Assembly (NCBI GenBank): GCA_947577065.1
Contig: CANPTT010000001.1
Coordinates: 1-64,000 of the forward strand
Reading direction: 5' to 3'
DNA length: 64,000 nt
From: an uncultured Pseudoflavonifractor sp.
GTDB taxonomy: Bacteria; Bacillota; Clostridia; Oscillospirales; Oscillospiraceae
Shown: piece by piece, positions 35,416 to 44,389 of the stretch
Layout: each line of letters starts with the position of its first letter
Numbering within the stretch: the first letter of the stretch is position 1
Made by a program: the position numbers and the translations under genes
The notes under the pieces: model-generated
Database searches by the model: none
What the model saw: the letters and a program-made list of their open reading frames with translations, nothing else
Told to the model about the DNA's origin: nothing

Positions 35416-36099
35416 ATGCAGCTTTCCCAGCGTCAAACCCGAGAGTCAGGGCGGGACTATGCCCTGCGCACCATCAAGGAAAATATCGTCTCCCTGGACC
35501 TGGCCCCCGGCAGTCCCATCAGTGAAAACGAGCTGGCAGCGGAGCTGGGTCTCAGCCGCACCCCCGTGCGGGAGGCCCTCATTGAGCTGGCCAAGGTAAA
35601 GATCGTGGAGATCACCCCCCAGAAAAAGAGCCTGGTGGCCCCCATTGACTATGAGCTGGTGGAGGAATCCCGCTTTATGCGCAACGTCCTGGAGTGCGCC
35701 GTTGTCGAGCTGGCATGTGAAATGGCGGACGCTCAGGACATCCAGCGGCTGCGGGAAAATATCCAGCTTCAAAATTTCTATCTGGACAACTTCAACCCCC
35801 AGCAGATCATGGCTCTGGACAATGATTTTCATCGGACCCTCTTTGAGATCGCCCGGAAAAGCCAGGTCTACCAGCTGATAAACACCATCTCCATCCATTT
35901 TGACCGGGTCCGGAGTATGGCCCTGTCCTCGGTAAAGGACATCAAGATCGTCCAGGATCACGCCCAGATCACAGACGCCATTGCCCTGGCCGACGCCTCC
36001 CAGGCCCGCCGTCTCATGGAAAAGCATCTGGCCCGCTATAAATTTGACGCCGCCGCCGTGCGGCAGCAATATCCCCAGTATTTCAGCGATCAAAGTTAA
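35416..36099 (+). CDS. GntR-family transcriptional regulator, FadR/FCD type
   Basis: 227 aa. Winged helix 10-75: ISENELAAELGLSRTPVREALIEL (shortened: SENELAAELGLSRTPV). An all-helical FCD domain spans 85-220 with the metal-site pattern DNDFHRTLFEIAR, and His residues in the last helices (MEKHLARY). In related clusters such proteins (UxuR/ExuR-like) repress uronate genes until the sugar acid binds. The likely target is the palindrome at 32269-32288. The start ATG at 35416 follows AGGAGGCAG. Confidence 0.92.
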   Translation: MQLSQRQTRESGRDYALRTIKENIVSLDLAPGSPISENELAAELGLSRTPVREALIELAKVKIVEITPQKKSLVAPIDYELVEESRFMRNVLECAVVELACEMADAQDIQRLRENIQLQNFYLDNFNPQQIMALDNDFHRTLFEIARKSQVYQLINTISIHFDRVRSMALSSVKDIKIVQDHAQITDAIALADASQARRLMEKHLARYKFDAAAVRQQYPQYFSDQS

Positions 36100-36160
36100 A
36101 GCCAGGGGTGCGGACGGCTCCAGCCGCCCGCACCCCCCTTTTTAGAAAGGAGCCGTCTGT

Positions 36161-36505
36161 ATGGACATTCCCCAAAAGGGCCAGCGCTGGGTCGACCACA
36201 GCGACACCCTTCCCCAAATGGCCGATAAAGGGATCACCCGCCGGATACTGGCCTACTCCGACACGCTGATGTGTGTGGAAAACACCTTCTGTGAGGGAGC
36301 TGTAGGCGCCCTCCACAGCCACCCTCACACCCAGATCACCTATGTGGTGTCGGGAGCCTTCTCCTTTACCATCGCCGGAGAGACCCGCACCGTTCGGGCC
36401 GGCGACGCCCTCCTAAAGGAGGACGGAGTAGAGCACGGCTGCGTCTGTCTGGAGGCGGGAGTCCTGCTGGATATCTTTCATCCCATGCGGAAGGATCTTA
36501 TATAA
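36161..36505 (+). CDS. Cupin protein, KdgF-like (uronate metabolism)
   Basis: 114 aa, single cupin domain. Metal ligands are visible in HSHPHTQITYVVSG (HxHxxxxxxxxG with Glu replaced by Gln) and the second motif GVEHGCVCLE. The length and MCVENTFCEGA segment resemble KdgF, which linearises unsaturated uronates in pectin or alginate breakdown. It closes the uxuA-uxuB-gntR cluster, consistent with that role; a simple uronate-binding cupin is the alternative. It has AAAGGAGC upstream. Confidence 0.8.
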   Translation: MDIPQKGQRWVDHSDTLPQMADKGITRRILAYSDTLMCVENTFCEGAVGALHSHPHTQITYVVSGAFSFTIAGETRTVRAGDALLKEDGVEHGCVCLEAGVLLDIFHPMRKDLI

Positions 36506-36513
36506 GTCAAAGA

Positions 36514-36549
36514 GCTCCGCCGGTCAAGGCTTGACCGGCGGAGCTTTTT
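36514..36549 (+). terminator. Terminator of the hexuronate cluster
   Basis: A perfect 14-bp stem GCTCCGCCGGTCAA/TTGACCGGCGGAGC with 3-nt loop and T5. Confidence 0.95.
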
Positions 36550-36565
36550 AATAGGAGGGATAAGA

Positions 36566-36600
36566 CAACGGGAGTCCGCCGGTCCGGCGGACTCCCGTTG
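36566..36600. repeat. Perfect inverted repeat, 15-bp arms
   Basis: Arms CAACGGGAGTCCGCC and its complement with loop GGTCC lie 8 bp beyond the stop of the GerMN gene on the minus strand. There is no T-run, so it may be an intrinsic terminator with a poor tail or an mRNA 3'-stabilising hairpin. Confidence 0.8.
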
Positions 36601-36607
36601 CAGCTGA

Positions 36608-37441
36608 TCACTTACTCCCTATGGCCTGCCCCTCCACCCAGATCTCCACCTGGGCCTCAGGCGTCCATCTTGAGAGTGTAGCGGCAATGGCCGACGCATG
36701 GCGGGAATCCTCCGCTCCCTCCAGCCAGCTCCCGCTCAGATCCACGATATAGCGGTCCTTCTCCTTGGTGAGAGACAACAAGACCGTCCCCTCGGGACAG
36801 ACGGGTCGCAGCTCCCCGCTCTCCGGCCCTGCCAGAAGCGCTTGGATCGCTGCGGCGGCCGGATCGTCCCCTATGGCAAGCGAGAGAGTCCGCTCCTCCG
36901 GAGCAAGGCCGTTGACGCCCGGGAACCAAAGCTGGACCTCCAACTCACGTTCCCCACCTGTCCCGTTTTCCAGCAGAAAGTCATTGGGCCTTAGCACCAG
37001 ATCCCGAAAGGGTCTGGGGCGGCCCTCCACCGTCAGGTAGACCCGCCCCACCTCCGGCAGTTGACACAGCGTCAACACGATGCACCCATCCGCCAGAGAG
37101 AGGTCGGCTCCAGACAGTCCGCCATATGCCTCGGACAGATCTATCATCAGCAGGTCCCCCTCCAGCCGCCAGCTTTTCACCGCGGCGCCCCGGGGAAAGG
37201 GACCGGCAAGCTCCGGGTCTTCCGGGCCGGAGAAGAGCATGGACAGAAGGGGTCCCACTCCCTCCTCCTCAGGCAGGGAACGGTATTCCGGGGTCAGGGC
37301 GGAGCCCAGCTCCCCATTCTCCCGCGCCAGAAACCAGACCGCTACCCTTCCCTCTGACGGACCCTTCCCCGCCGTTCCCGGCACACAGGCGGTACAGAGC
37401 AGAAGCAGGAAAAGCCCCAGAGCCGTCAATCTTCTTCTCAT
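36608..37441 (-). CDS. GerMN-domain lipoprotein
   Basis: 277 aa. Lipoprotein signal with lipobox LLCTAC (Cys about 16). Two GerMN-like repeats: about 30-150 (VAVWFLARENGEL ... LLMIDLSEAYGG ... LTLCQLPEVGRVYLTVEG) and about 160-277 (VQLWFPGVNG ... YIVDLSGSWLEG ... VEIWVEGQ). The domain occurs in spore germination protein GerM and in lipoproteins paired with two-component systems. Its start overlaps the histidine kinase stop by 4 bp (ATGA), so it is translationally coupled and probably modulates or reports to the kinase outside the membrane. Confidence 0.88.
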   Translation of the reverse strand: MRRRLTALGLFLLLLCTACVPGTAGKGPSEGRVAVWFLARENGELGSALTPEYRSLPEEEGVGPLLSMLFSGPEDPELAGPFPRGAAVKSWRLEGDLLMIDLSEAYGGLSGADLSLADGCIVLTLCQLPEVGRVYLTVEGRPRPFRDLVLRPNDFLLENGTGGERELEVQLWFPGVNGLAPEERTLSLAIGDDPAAAAIQALLAGPESGELRPVCPEGTVLLSLTKEKDRYIVDLSGSWLEGAEDSRHASAIAATLSRWTPEAQVEIWVEGQAIGSK

Positions 37442-38874
37442 GTCCTCCCCCCCTCTCCACACAGGGGAAAGGAGACCACAAACCGGGATCCCTCCGGAGT
37501 CCTTCTCTGGACGGTCACATCCCCGCCGTGACGACGAGCGGTATCCTGCACAATGGACAGCCCAAGTCCCGTACCTCCCGCCGCCCGTGAGCGGGCCTTA
37601 TCCACCCGGTAGAAGCGGTCGAAAACCTTGTCGATGTCCTCCTCGGGGATCCCTACCCCCGTATCCTCCACCATAATGACTACCTTACCGCCCCAGTCCT
37701 GGGCATACAGCTCCACCCGGCCACCGGGGAGGTTATACTTGATACCGTTTTCCACCAGATTGAACAGGATCTGGTACAGGTCGTCCCGTGTGATCCTGAC
37801 CATCAATCCCTCGGGCACATCCAGCCTGAGCTGGACCTCCGCCGCCCTGGCCAGAGGCTCCAGCATATGCTCCACCCGCTGGGCCACTCCCGCCACCTCC
37901 ACAGGCTCCGCCGTCACAGGGGCAGCGGCGTCCAGCCGGGTGAGAGTGAGCAGATGCTCAGTAATGCGCTGAAGCCGGGCAGCCTCGTCCCCAATATCTC
38001 CCACAAATTCCTGGACCGTCTCCGGATCGATAGAGTCATTTTGCAAAATGGAGTCGGTCAGCAAACGAATGGAGCTTAAAGGGGTTTTCAGCTCATGGGA
38101 GGCGTCGGAGACAAACCGCCGCCGGACCTCCTCTGTGGTCTGGAGTCGATCTGTCAGGGCATTAAATTCCCCTGCCAGACGGCTCAGCTCATCCTTTCCT
38201 CTCATCCTCACACGGTGGCTGTACTCTCCCTCCCGGACGGTGCGTATAGCCCGCAGGAGCTGCCCCAACCGCCGGGTGAGAGCCTGAGAAAAGATGAGCG
38301 ACAAGGTGGTCGCCACCACCGCGATAACAAGAGAGATCGTCCACAGGGTCTGCTGGATCCCTACCAAAAGCTGGCCCTGCTCGGCGTCATACTCATCCAC
38401 ATATACCGCCCCAAGCGTCATCCCCCGGTAGGTCACCGGGATGGCGGCTCTGCTGTGAAACGCCCCGGCGGTATAGTCGGAGCAGAACTCATCCCGCCCC
38501 TGAAGGGCCTGGGCTACCTCATAAAGAAGGGCATACCGCCCCACCGAGCCCGAGGCCGGAGAGGTGTCGTAGAGCACCACCCCGGAAGGGTCGGTGACCA
38601 TGACCCGGCTCAGCCCCGTGTCGCCCAGGACCTCCATGACCCGGCCCACCCCCTCCCGGTTCAATCCCTCGGGCCCCGCCAGGGCGGAGGCCACTACGGA
38701 AGCCTGACTTTGAAGAGAGGTCTGCTTGGACTTGAAAACCATATCCTGAGACACCAGGACAGGATAGGTATTCAGCAGCACCAGGACCGCGGCGATGATG
38801 ACCAGATAGGTCAGGACATATTTCGTACGGAGGCTCTGCCAAAAAGACGTGGGCTGGGTGACAACAGGTTCCAT
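37438..38874 (-). CDS. Sensor histidine kinase (HAMP-HisKA-HATPase)
   Basis: 478 aa. Membrane segment 1 at about 19-40, an outer sensor domain 41-170, segment 2 at about 176-196, HAMP 197-250, HisKA with phospho-His260 in SDASHELKTPLSSIR, and an ATPase domain with N box NLVENGIKYN, G1 DTGVGIP and G2 GGTGLGLSI. Architecture resembles WalK/PhoR/ResE. The start ATG at 38874 follows AAAGGAGGT. It sits between its cognate response regulator and a GerMN lipoprotein. Confidence 0.95.
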   Translation of the reverse strand: MEPVVTQPTSFWQSLRTKYVLTYLVIIAAVLVLLNTYPVLVSQDMVFKSKQTSLQSQASVVASALAGPEGLNREGVGRVMEVLGDTGLSRVMVTDPSGVVLYDTSPASGSVGRYALLYEVAQALQGRDEFCSDYTAGAFHSRAAIPVTYRGMTLGAVYVDEYDAEQGQLLVGIQQTLWTISLVIAVVATTLSLIFSQALTRRLGQLLRAIRTVREGEYSHRVRMRGKDELSRLAGEFNALTDRLQTTEEVRRRFVSDASHELKTPLSSIRLLTDSILQNDSIDPETVQEFVGDIGDEAARLQRITEHLLTLTRLDAAAPVTAEPVEVAGVAQRVEHMLEPLARAAEVQLRLDVPEGLMVRITRDDLYQILFNLVENGIKYNLPGGRVELYAQDWGGKVVIMVEDTGVGIPEEDIDKVFDRFYRVDKARSRAAGGTGLGLSIVQDTARRHGGDVTVQRRTPEGSRFVVSFPLCGEGGRT

Positions 38875-38920
38875 TGGACAGACCTCCTTTCTCAGACATT
38901 AAAGGATCTCGCAGCCGCCC

Positions 38921-39604
38921 TCAGTCTTTTCCTCTCAGATAATATCCCACGCCCCACTTGGTAAGGATGTATTCCGGATTGGCCGGGTCCATCTCCAGCT
39001 TTTCCCTCAGCCGCCGGACATGGACGTCTACCGTGCGGTAGTCTCCTATGTATTCATAGCCCCAGACCACGTTCAAAAGATTCTCCCGGGAATATACCCG
39101 GCCCGGATGCCCCATAAAAAGCTCCATCAGGTCAAATTCCTTGGCGGTAAGCTCCACTCTTTCCCCATCTTTCCAAGCTGTGCGCTCATCCGGGTCCAAG
39201 ACGATGTGTCCCGCCGCAAGCCGCCCCCCCGCCTCCTGCTGGGTCATTCCCGCCCGGCGGAGGAGAGCCCGGATGCGGGCCTTCAGCTCCAAAATATTGA
39301 AGGGCTTGGTAATGTAATCGTCCGCTCCGCTCTCAAAGCCGATGAGCTTATCTGCATCCTCCCCCTTGGCGGTAAGAATGATGATAGGGACATTGGAAAA
39401 CTCCCGGATGCGCATACATGCCTGAAGTCCGTCGATCTTCGGCATCATCAGGTCCAGAATGATCAGGTCAAAGCTGCCGCTCCGGGCCAGCTCCACGGCA
39501 GACTGGCCATCATAGCCCACCTCCACCTGGTAGCCCTCGCTCTCCAGATTGAATTTGATACCCTTGACCAGCACCCGCTCGTCATCTACCACCAATATTT
39601 TCAT
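38921..39604 (-). CDS. OmpR-family response regulator
   Basis: 227 aa. Receiver domain: acidic VDDE (6-9), phospho-acceptor Asp51 in IILDLMMP, Lys in FNILELKAR region preceded by ITKP. Winged-helix output domain about 130-225 (LTAKEFDLMELFMGHPGRVYSR shortened; GDYRTVDVHVRRLREKLE). The gene begins inside the stop of the ComEA-like gene (ATGA) and is followed after 46 bp by the kinase. The pairing is like WalRK or PhoPR, but nothing fixes the signal. Confidence 0.95.
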   Translation of the reverse strand: MKILVVDDERVLVKGIKFNLESEGYQVEVGYDGQSAVELARSGSFDLIILDLMMPKIDGLQACMRIREFSNVPIIILTAKGEDADKLIGFESGADDYITKPFNILELKARIRALLRRAGMTQQEAGGRLAAGHIVLDPDERTAWKDGERVELTAKEFDLMELFMGHPGRVYSRENLLNVVWGYEYIGDYRTVDVHVRRLREKLEMDPANPEYILTKWGVGYYLRGKD

Positions 39605-40005
39605 TTTTCGTCCTCCGTCGTGATGTATTCCACCAGCCCCGCCAGGGTCTCCTCCCCGATCCCCTTCACCCGGGTGATCTCCTCGGGAAATCGGTACGGC
39701 CCATTGGCCTCCCGGTCCGCGACAATGTCTGCCGCCCGCTTTTCCCCGATCCCCGGCAGAGTCTGAAGGGTCTGGGCGTCGGCTGTGTTGATGTTCACCT
39801 TTTCCGGCTCCCTCTCCTCTTTGGTCTCCAAGGCCGGCTCTTCCTCGGCGGGGGCAAGGACCGTGGTTCCCTCCAACCGCCGCTGAGTCTCTACCCGCAG
39901 GGGTTCCGCCACCCTGCCGCCCCGCAGAAACCATCCCGCGGTAAAGGCCAAAAACACAGTGGAAAGCAACAGGATGGCCCCCTCCCACTTGGAAAGTTTC
40001 ATCAT
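39601..40005 (-). CDS. ComEA-like helix-hairpin-helix protein
   Basis: 134 aa. One N-terminal membrane segment (about 9-26, ILLLSTVFLAFTAGWFL), an acidic linker (50-70) and a helix-hairpin-helix DNA-binding domain at 70-130 (VNINTADAQTLQTLPGIGEKRAADIV ... ITRVKGIGEETLAGL, shortened). It lacks the SLBB domain of full-length ComEA. In competence ComEA binds incoming DNA at the membrane; here it is first in an operon with a two-component system, so a competence role is uncertain. The start ATG at 40005 follows AAAGGAGC. Confidence 0.85.
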   Translation of the reverse strand: MMKLSKWEGAILLLSTVFLAFTAGWFLRGGRVAEPLRVETQRRLEGTTVLAPAEEEPALETKEEREPEKVNINTADAQTLQTLPGIGEKRAADIVADREANGPYRFPEEITRVKGIGEETLAGLVEYITTEDEK

Positions 40006-40024
40006 TTTGTAAGCTCCTTTCCCG

Positions 40025-40053
40025 TTGCGTCCCGGCCCCCAGTCTGGTATACT
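40025..40053 (+). promoter_or_regulatory. Promoter of dacF
   Basis: TTGCGT (40025-40030) and TATACT (40048-40053) have 17-bp spacing, 34 bp before the dacF start. Confidence 0.7.
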
Positions 40054-40087
40054 AATAAGAGTATACCATAAACAACAGGAGTTTCCT

Positions 40088-41488
40088 ATGAAAAAATACA
40101 CTTCCCCCCTGGCTTTTTTTACCCTTCTCTGCCTGACGGCGGTATTGCTCCGCCCTGCCGCCCTGGCCAGCGAGCCCGCCGCGGCGGTCCCCTTCTCCTC
40201 AGTAAACGCCACCGCCGCCATTTTGGTGGACGCAGACTACGACGAGGTCCTCTATGAGCTGGCCGCCGATGAGCTGCGCTATCCCGCCTCCATCACCAAG
40301 GTGATGACGGGTCTCCTCGCCATCGAGGCAGTGGAACGGGGAGAGCTTTTTATGGACACGGTGGTGACCCTGGGTGACGATCTGTACATCGGCATCGGCG
40401 AGGGTGGGTCCACCCAGGGACTGAAAACGGGAGAGATGCTCACCGTTCGGGACCTTTTGAACTGTGCCCTGATCCCCTCGGCCAACGAGGCGTGCAATGC
40501 TTTGGCCTCGGCGGTGTCGGGCAGCATCCCCGCCTTTGTGGATCTGATGAACCGGCGTGCGGCGGAGCTTGGCATGGCCAACACCCACTTCACCAACACC
40601 CACGGCTACCATGACAGCTCCCACTACACCACCGCCCGGGACATTTCCCGCATGTGTCTGGAGGCCATGAAGCATCCCGACTTTCGGGAGATCGTCTCCT
40701 CGGTGAGCTATACCGTCCCCGCCACCAACATGAGTGACAAAAGGGAGCTCCACGACACCAATGCCCTGGTCTCCAACTTCCGAACCGGAGAAAACCGGCT
40801 GCTCTACCGATACGCCGTAGGCATCAAAACCGGCTCCACTCCCGAGGCGGGCTACTGCCTGGCTTCCGCCGCCGAAAAAAACGGGCGGATGATGATCGCC
40901 GTAGTGCTCGGGGGCACCTATTGGAAGGTCGACGGGGAGTTTGTGGACCACAATTATTTTACCGAGAGCAAAGCCCTTTTGGAGCATGGCTTCAACGACT
41001 TCTCCCGCAAGACGGTGCTCAGCCAGATCGAGCCTATCGACACTATCCCCGTAAAGCTGTGCGCCCAGCAGGACTATGTCACCGTCCAGCCTGCCGCGGG
41101 ACTGGAGGCCACTCTCTCCAACGACCTGGATCCAACCCTTTTTGAGCGGACCGTCACCCTGCCCGAGGTTTTGGAGGCCCCCATCCAGCAGGGACAGATC
41201 CTGGGGTCCATCTCCATCTCCTATGGCGGTCGGGACTTCGGCTCCGTAGATCTGATCGCCGCCACCTCTCTGGAGCGGTCCCAGTGGCTGGCCGTGATCG
41301 ATCAGATCCAGCGGTTGTTCAGCAAGCTGTGGGTCAAGCTGCTCCTGCTGGCAGTGATCCTGGTGGTGCTGGTCTTTTCCCTCCGCCGGGCCATCTTTGG
41401 CCCCAGCCGTCCCCGCCGAAACCACGGCAGCGACAGACGCGGGCACGGGCGTACATACAGCGGAACATACCGGGGACGGAGACGATAA
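40088..41488 (+). CDS. dacF: D-alanyl-D-alanine carboxypeptidase (penicillin-binding protein 5 type, S11)
   Basis: 466 aa. Signal peptide 1-28. Peptidase S11 motifs: SITK (Ser nucleophile, in YPASITKVM), SAN in LIPSANEACN and KTG in VGIKTGSTPEAG. A C-terminal beta domain (PBP5_C) is followed by an unusual C-terminal membrane segment (about 425-445, LLLLAVILVVLVFSL) and an Arg/Gly-rich cytosolic tail, instead of the amphipathic anchor of DacA. It trims pentapeptides in peptidoglycan; similar proteins act in sporulation. Monocistronic. Confidence 0.92.
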   Translation: MKKYTSPLAFFTLLCLTAVLLRPAALASEPAAAVPFSSVNATAAILVDADYDEVLYELAADELRYPASITKVMTGLLAIEAVERGELFMDTVVTLGDDLYIGIGEGGSTQGLKTGEMLTVRDLLNCALIPSANEACNALASAVSGSIPAFVDLMNRRAAELGMANTHFTNTHGYHDSSHYTTARDISRMCLEAMKHPDFREIVSSVSYTVPATNMSDKRELHDTNALVSNFRTGENRLLYRYAVGIKTGSTPEAGYCLASAAEKNGRMMIAVVLGGTYWKVDGEFVDHNYFTESKALLEHGFNDFSRKTVLSQIEPIDTIPVKLCAQQDYVTVQPAAGLEATLSNDLDPTLFERTVTLPEVLEAPIQQGQILGSISISYGGRDFGSVDLIAATSLERSQWLAVIDQIQRLFSKLWVKLLLLAVILVVLVFSLRRAIFGPSRPRRNHGSDRRGHGRTYSGTYRGRRR

Positions 41489-41497
41489 CAGGAAAAG

Positions 41498-41558
41498 AAA
41501 AAGCTAAGGGTCGAATGGGAAACGCTTGTATCTCCCATCTTCACCCTTAGCTTTTTTT
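41498..41558. terminator. Bidirectional terminator between dacF and ogt
   Basis: A long stem (AAAAAGCTAAGGGT paired with ACCCTTAGCTTTTT, inner TGGGA/TCCCA) between convergent genes, overlapping the last codons of ogt. Confidence 0.85.
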
Positions 41559-42032
41559 CATCTCATGCTCCAAAAGCCATCGCTTCCGCTCCACCCCTCC
41601 GGCATACCCGGTCAGACTGCCGTCCGCTCCCAACACCCGGTGACAGGGGATCAGGATGGAGATCGGGTTGCGGCCCACCGCACTCCCCACCGCCCGTGGG
41701 GCGCTTCCCAACTGCCGGGCCAGCGCGCCATAGGTGACTGTCCGGCCCCAGGGGATCTCTCCCAACAGGCTCCATACCCGCCGCTGGAATGCCGTCCCCT
41801 CCGGGGCCAGAGCGGGAGGCGGGCCGGGGTCCTCTCCGGCGAAATAGCGCTCCAGCCAGTACCGGGCGGCCGGAAACACCGGGGCTTCCCCCCTCCGCAC
41901 CAAGTGGGCGGGACCGCCGAAATATCGCTGTCCCTCCAGCCACAGCCCGGCGAGGACCTCCCCCTCCCCCGCCAGGGTCAGCCTGCCCACAGGGGAGAGA
42001 TATTCCGTATAAAGCCAGTCTCCACTCTTCAC
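41547..42032 (-). CDS. ogt: Methylated-DNA-protein-cysteine S-methyltransferase
   Basis: 161 aa. Active-site motif IPCHRV with acceptor Cys, the Arg finger/HTH region [21 protein letters not shown] (shortened [16 protein letters not shown]) and the C-terminal [15 protein letters not shown]. It removes methyl groups from O6-methylguanine in a suicide reaction. The start is GTG at 42032, overlapping the TSCPD gene stop (GTGA). It is the last gene of the aroF-tyrA-TSCPD-ogt unit. Confidence 0.94.
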   Translation of the reverse strand: MKSGDWLYTEYLSPVGRLTLAGEGEVLAGLWLEGQRYFGGPAHLVRRGEAPVFPAARYWLERYFAGEDPGPPPALAPEGTAFQRRVWSLLGEIPWGRTVTYGALARQLGSAPRAVGSAVGRNPISILIPCHRVLGADGSLTGYAGGVERKRWLLEHEMKKS

Positions 42033-42280
42033 AGGATCTGCTTCAGCGCCTGGGCCAGCTGATCGGGGCAGGAGGTGGGCTTGCTGCCGCAGCAGATGCC
42101 GTCCAACCTCCTGATTACCTCCTCCACCTTCATTCCCTCCACCAGCCTGCCAATGCCCTGAAGATTTCCGTGGCAGCCGCCCATGACCTGGAAGGACTTG
42201 ACAACGCCGTCCTCCACCTCGATAGTCATCTGCTGGGAGCAAGTCCCCTTGGGCTGATAGTTGATCGTCATATACGCCAC
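42029..42280 (-). CDS. TSCPD domain protein (TIGR03905 family)
   Basis: 83 aa. Compact single domain with conserved Cys: [34 protein letters not shown]; the last contains the name-giving TSCPD. The domain also occurs at the end of some ribonucleotide reductases. The free-standing form is common in Clostridia and has no established function; a metal-binding role is plausible from the Cys pattern. It lies between tyrA and ogt. Confidence 0.9.
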   Translation of the reverse strand: MAYMTINYQPKGTCSQQMTIEVEDGVVKSFQVMGGCHGNLQGIGRLVEGMKVEEVIRRLDGICCGSKPTSCPDQLAQALKQIL

Positions 42281-42355
42281 TCCCTTTCTGTTTTTTTCAT
42301 CATATCACAGCGGCAAAGAATTGGCAAGGTCCCTCCTCAAGCCGCCCTTGTCCTC

Positions 42356-43219
42356 TCAGGAAAGCAGATCGGGACCCGGAAGGTCCATTTGGCGCTTACG
42401 CTCGGAGGAGTGGGTCAGCATCCGCTCCAGCGCTGCCTCGTCCCCTGCCGCGATCACATCCCGGTATGCCTTCAGATGCTCCAAAAGGGTATCCAGACAC
42501 GCGGTGAGGGCGGGACCGTTGCCTGAGAAAAGCTGGGTCCACAACGCCACATCCAGCGCCGCCACCCGGGTGCAGCCCCGGAAGGAGCTCCCCTCATAGC
42601 CCTTGCAGGTAAAAAGGCTCTCATCATCACAGACGCTCACCGCGATGACGTGCATCATCTGACTGGTGTAGGCGATGATGGCGTCGTGCCGGGCGGGGGT
42701 GGTGCTCACCACATCCCGGCAGCCCAGATGGACCGCCATCCGCTCCAACAGCTCCACGTTTTCCGGGCGGCTGTCCTCCCGGGGAGTGATAATGTAATGG
42801 GCCCCCCGGAACATGTCCTTCAGGGCATGCTCGATGCCGGAAAACTCCGTGCCCGCCATGGGGTGGCTGCCGATAAAATCCACCGTCCGGGGCAGTACCT
42901 TGGAGGCCTCCATAATGGCCCCCTTGATCCCGCACACGTCGGTGACCAGGCTCCCCGGCTTAAAATCATCCCGGTGCTGAGAGAGAAAAGTCACGATATC
43001 CTCAGGGTTGATGCACAGGAAGGTCACATCGGCCTGCCGAATGGCGGCGGTCACGTCCAGGGTGGCCTCGTCCCCCACGGCGTGGCGGAGCGCATACTCC
43101 ACCGTGGCCTGTCTCCGGGCTACCCCCACCACTTTATAGTCCTCAAATCCCTTCAGGGCCAAGGCCAAGGACCCGCCGATAAGTCCAAGCCCCACGATAG
43201 CGACGGTTTTGTCCTTCAT
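42356..43219 (-). CDS. tyrA: Prephenate dehydrogenase
   Basis: 287 aa. N-terminal NAD site VAIVGLGLIGGSLALAL (6-22), SLVTDVCGIKGAI, the active-site FIGSHPMAGTEFSG and the helical dimerisation domain. No fused chorismate mutase or ACT domain is present. It oxidises prephenate to 4-hydroxyphenylpyruvate on the tyrosine branch. The start ATG at 43219 follows AGGAGGTG. It follows aroF by 61 bp and should share the tyrosine-responsive attenuator. Confidence 0.95.
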   Translation of the reverse strand: MKDKTVAIVGLGLIGGSLALALKGFEDYKVVGVARRQATVEYALRHAVGDEATLDVTAAIRQADVTFLCINPEDIVTFLSQHRDDFKPGSLVTDVCGIKGAIMEASKVLPRTVDFIGSHPMAGTEFSGIEHALKDMFRGAHYIITPREDSRPENVELLERMAVHLGCRDVVSTTPARHDAIIAYTSQMMHVIAVSVCDDESLFTCKGYEGSSFRGCTRVAALDVALWTQLFSGNGPALTACLDTLLEHLKAYRDVIAAGDEAALERMLTHSSERKRQMDLPGPDLLS

Positions 43220-43280
43220 CAAAAGCACCTCCTATTCCACGGAAAGAAGGGATCCCATTTCATGGTCTCTTCCCTGTCTT

Positions 43281-44297
43281 TCAAATCTCTCTCCCCACAC
43301 ATTGCGCCACGGTGGCGGCCTTATCCATCAACGCCTCAAACTGGGCAGGGGTAATGGACTGCTGCCCATCGCACAGAGCGTGGACAGGGTCGTTGTGGAC
43401 CTCGATAATAAGGCCATCGCACCCGGCGGCTATGGCGGCAAGGCTCATCCGCTCCACCATCCATGCCTGGCCGCAGGCGTGAGAGGGATCCACCACCACA
43501 GGCAGATGACTCTGCCGTTTCACTGCCAGCACCGCCGACAGGTCCAGGGTATTTCGGGTGAAGGTCTCAAAGGTCCGCACTCCCCGCTCGCAGAGGATCA
43601 CGTTGGGATTGCCCCCCGCCAGGACATACTCCGCCGACATGAGCCACTCCTCAATGGTGGCGCTGAGTCCTCGCTTCAGAAGAATGGGCTTGCGGAGCCT
43701 TCCCAGCCGTTTCAAAAGGTCAAAATTCTGCATATTCCGGGCTCCCACCTGGATCACATCCACATGCTGGGCGAAATAGTCCACATCATCGGTGTTCATG
43801 ATCTCAGTGACCACGGGAAGACCGGTAACGGCACGGGCCTTCTCCAACAGGTCCAGGCCGCTGTAGCCCATACCCTGAAAGGCATAGGGGCTTGTCCGGG
43901 GCTTGAAAGCTCCTCCCCGAAGGGCCTGGGCTCCCGTTCCCTTCACCGCCTTGGCGACGCCGGTGATCTGCTCCTCGCTCTCCACTGAGCAGGGCCCCGC
44001 CACCACCAGCAGCTTTCTGCCGCCCACGGTGACGCCGGGAGCCAATTCCACCACCGTGTCATCAGGATGGTACTTCCGGTTGGCCTTCTTATAGGGTTCG
44101 GATACCCGCATGACCCGCTCGACCCCGGGCAGGGACTCCATCTTTTCGGTATCGATGCCGGCGGCGTTTCCCTCCGCGCCCAGAATCGTGGTCTCGGAAC
44201 CCTTGGAGATCATGACCTTTACGCCGCTTCTCTCCATCTCCTGAACCGCGCGGTCCAGCTCCTGACGGGTAAAACCAGGCTTCATGATAACGACCAT
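43281..44297 (-). CDS. aroF: 3-deoxy-7-phosphoheptulonate synthase (DAHP synthase, class I beta)
   Basis: 338 aa. An N-terminal ferredoxin-like regulatory domain (1-70, VVIMKPGFTRQELDRAV) as in Thermotoga/Bacillus-type enzymes precedes the TIM barrel: VVAGPCSVES, LRGGAFKPRTSPYAFQG, QVGARNMQNF, LKRGLS and VVDPSHACGQ. It condenses PEP and erythrose-4-phosphate, the first step of aromatic biosynthesis. The N-terminal domain usually gives tyrosine or phenylalanine feedback inhibition. The start ATG at 44297 follows AAAGGGGAG, downstream of an attenuator with a Tyr-rich leader peptide. Confidence 0.95.
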   Translation of the reverse strand: MVVIMKPGFTRQELDRAVQEMERSGVKVMISKGSETTILGAEGNAAGIDTEKMESLPGVERVMRVSEPYKKANRKYHPDDTVVELAPGVTVGGRKLLVVAGPCSVESEEQITGVAKAVKGTGAQALRGGAFKPRTSPYAFQGMGYSGLDLLEKARAVTGLPVVTEIMNTDDVDYFAQHVDVIQVGARNMQNFDLLKRLGRLRKPILLKRGLSATIEEWLMSAEYVLAGGNPNVILCERGVRTFETFTRNTLDLSAVLAVKRQSHLPVVVDPSHACGQAWMVERMSLAAIAAGCDGLIIEVHNDPVHALCDGQQSITPAQFEALMDKAATVAQCVGREI

Positions 44298-44323
44298 AAC
44301 GTATCTCCCCTTTCTACTCACAT

Positions 44324-44354
44324 AAAAAAGCGGCGGCCCAAGGCGGGCCGCCGC
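44324..44354 (-). terminator. Attenuator terminator upstream of aroF
   Basis: On the minus strand a perfect 10-bp GC-only stem GCGGCGGCCC/GGGCCGCCGC with 5-nt loop is followed by six T. It lies between the leader peptide stop and the aroF start, so readthrough is needed for aroF-tyrA expression. Confidence 0.9.
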
Positions 44355-44389
44355 GCTGTGTCTCACCTTCGGCAGGTCCTGCATGGGCA

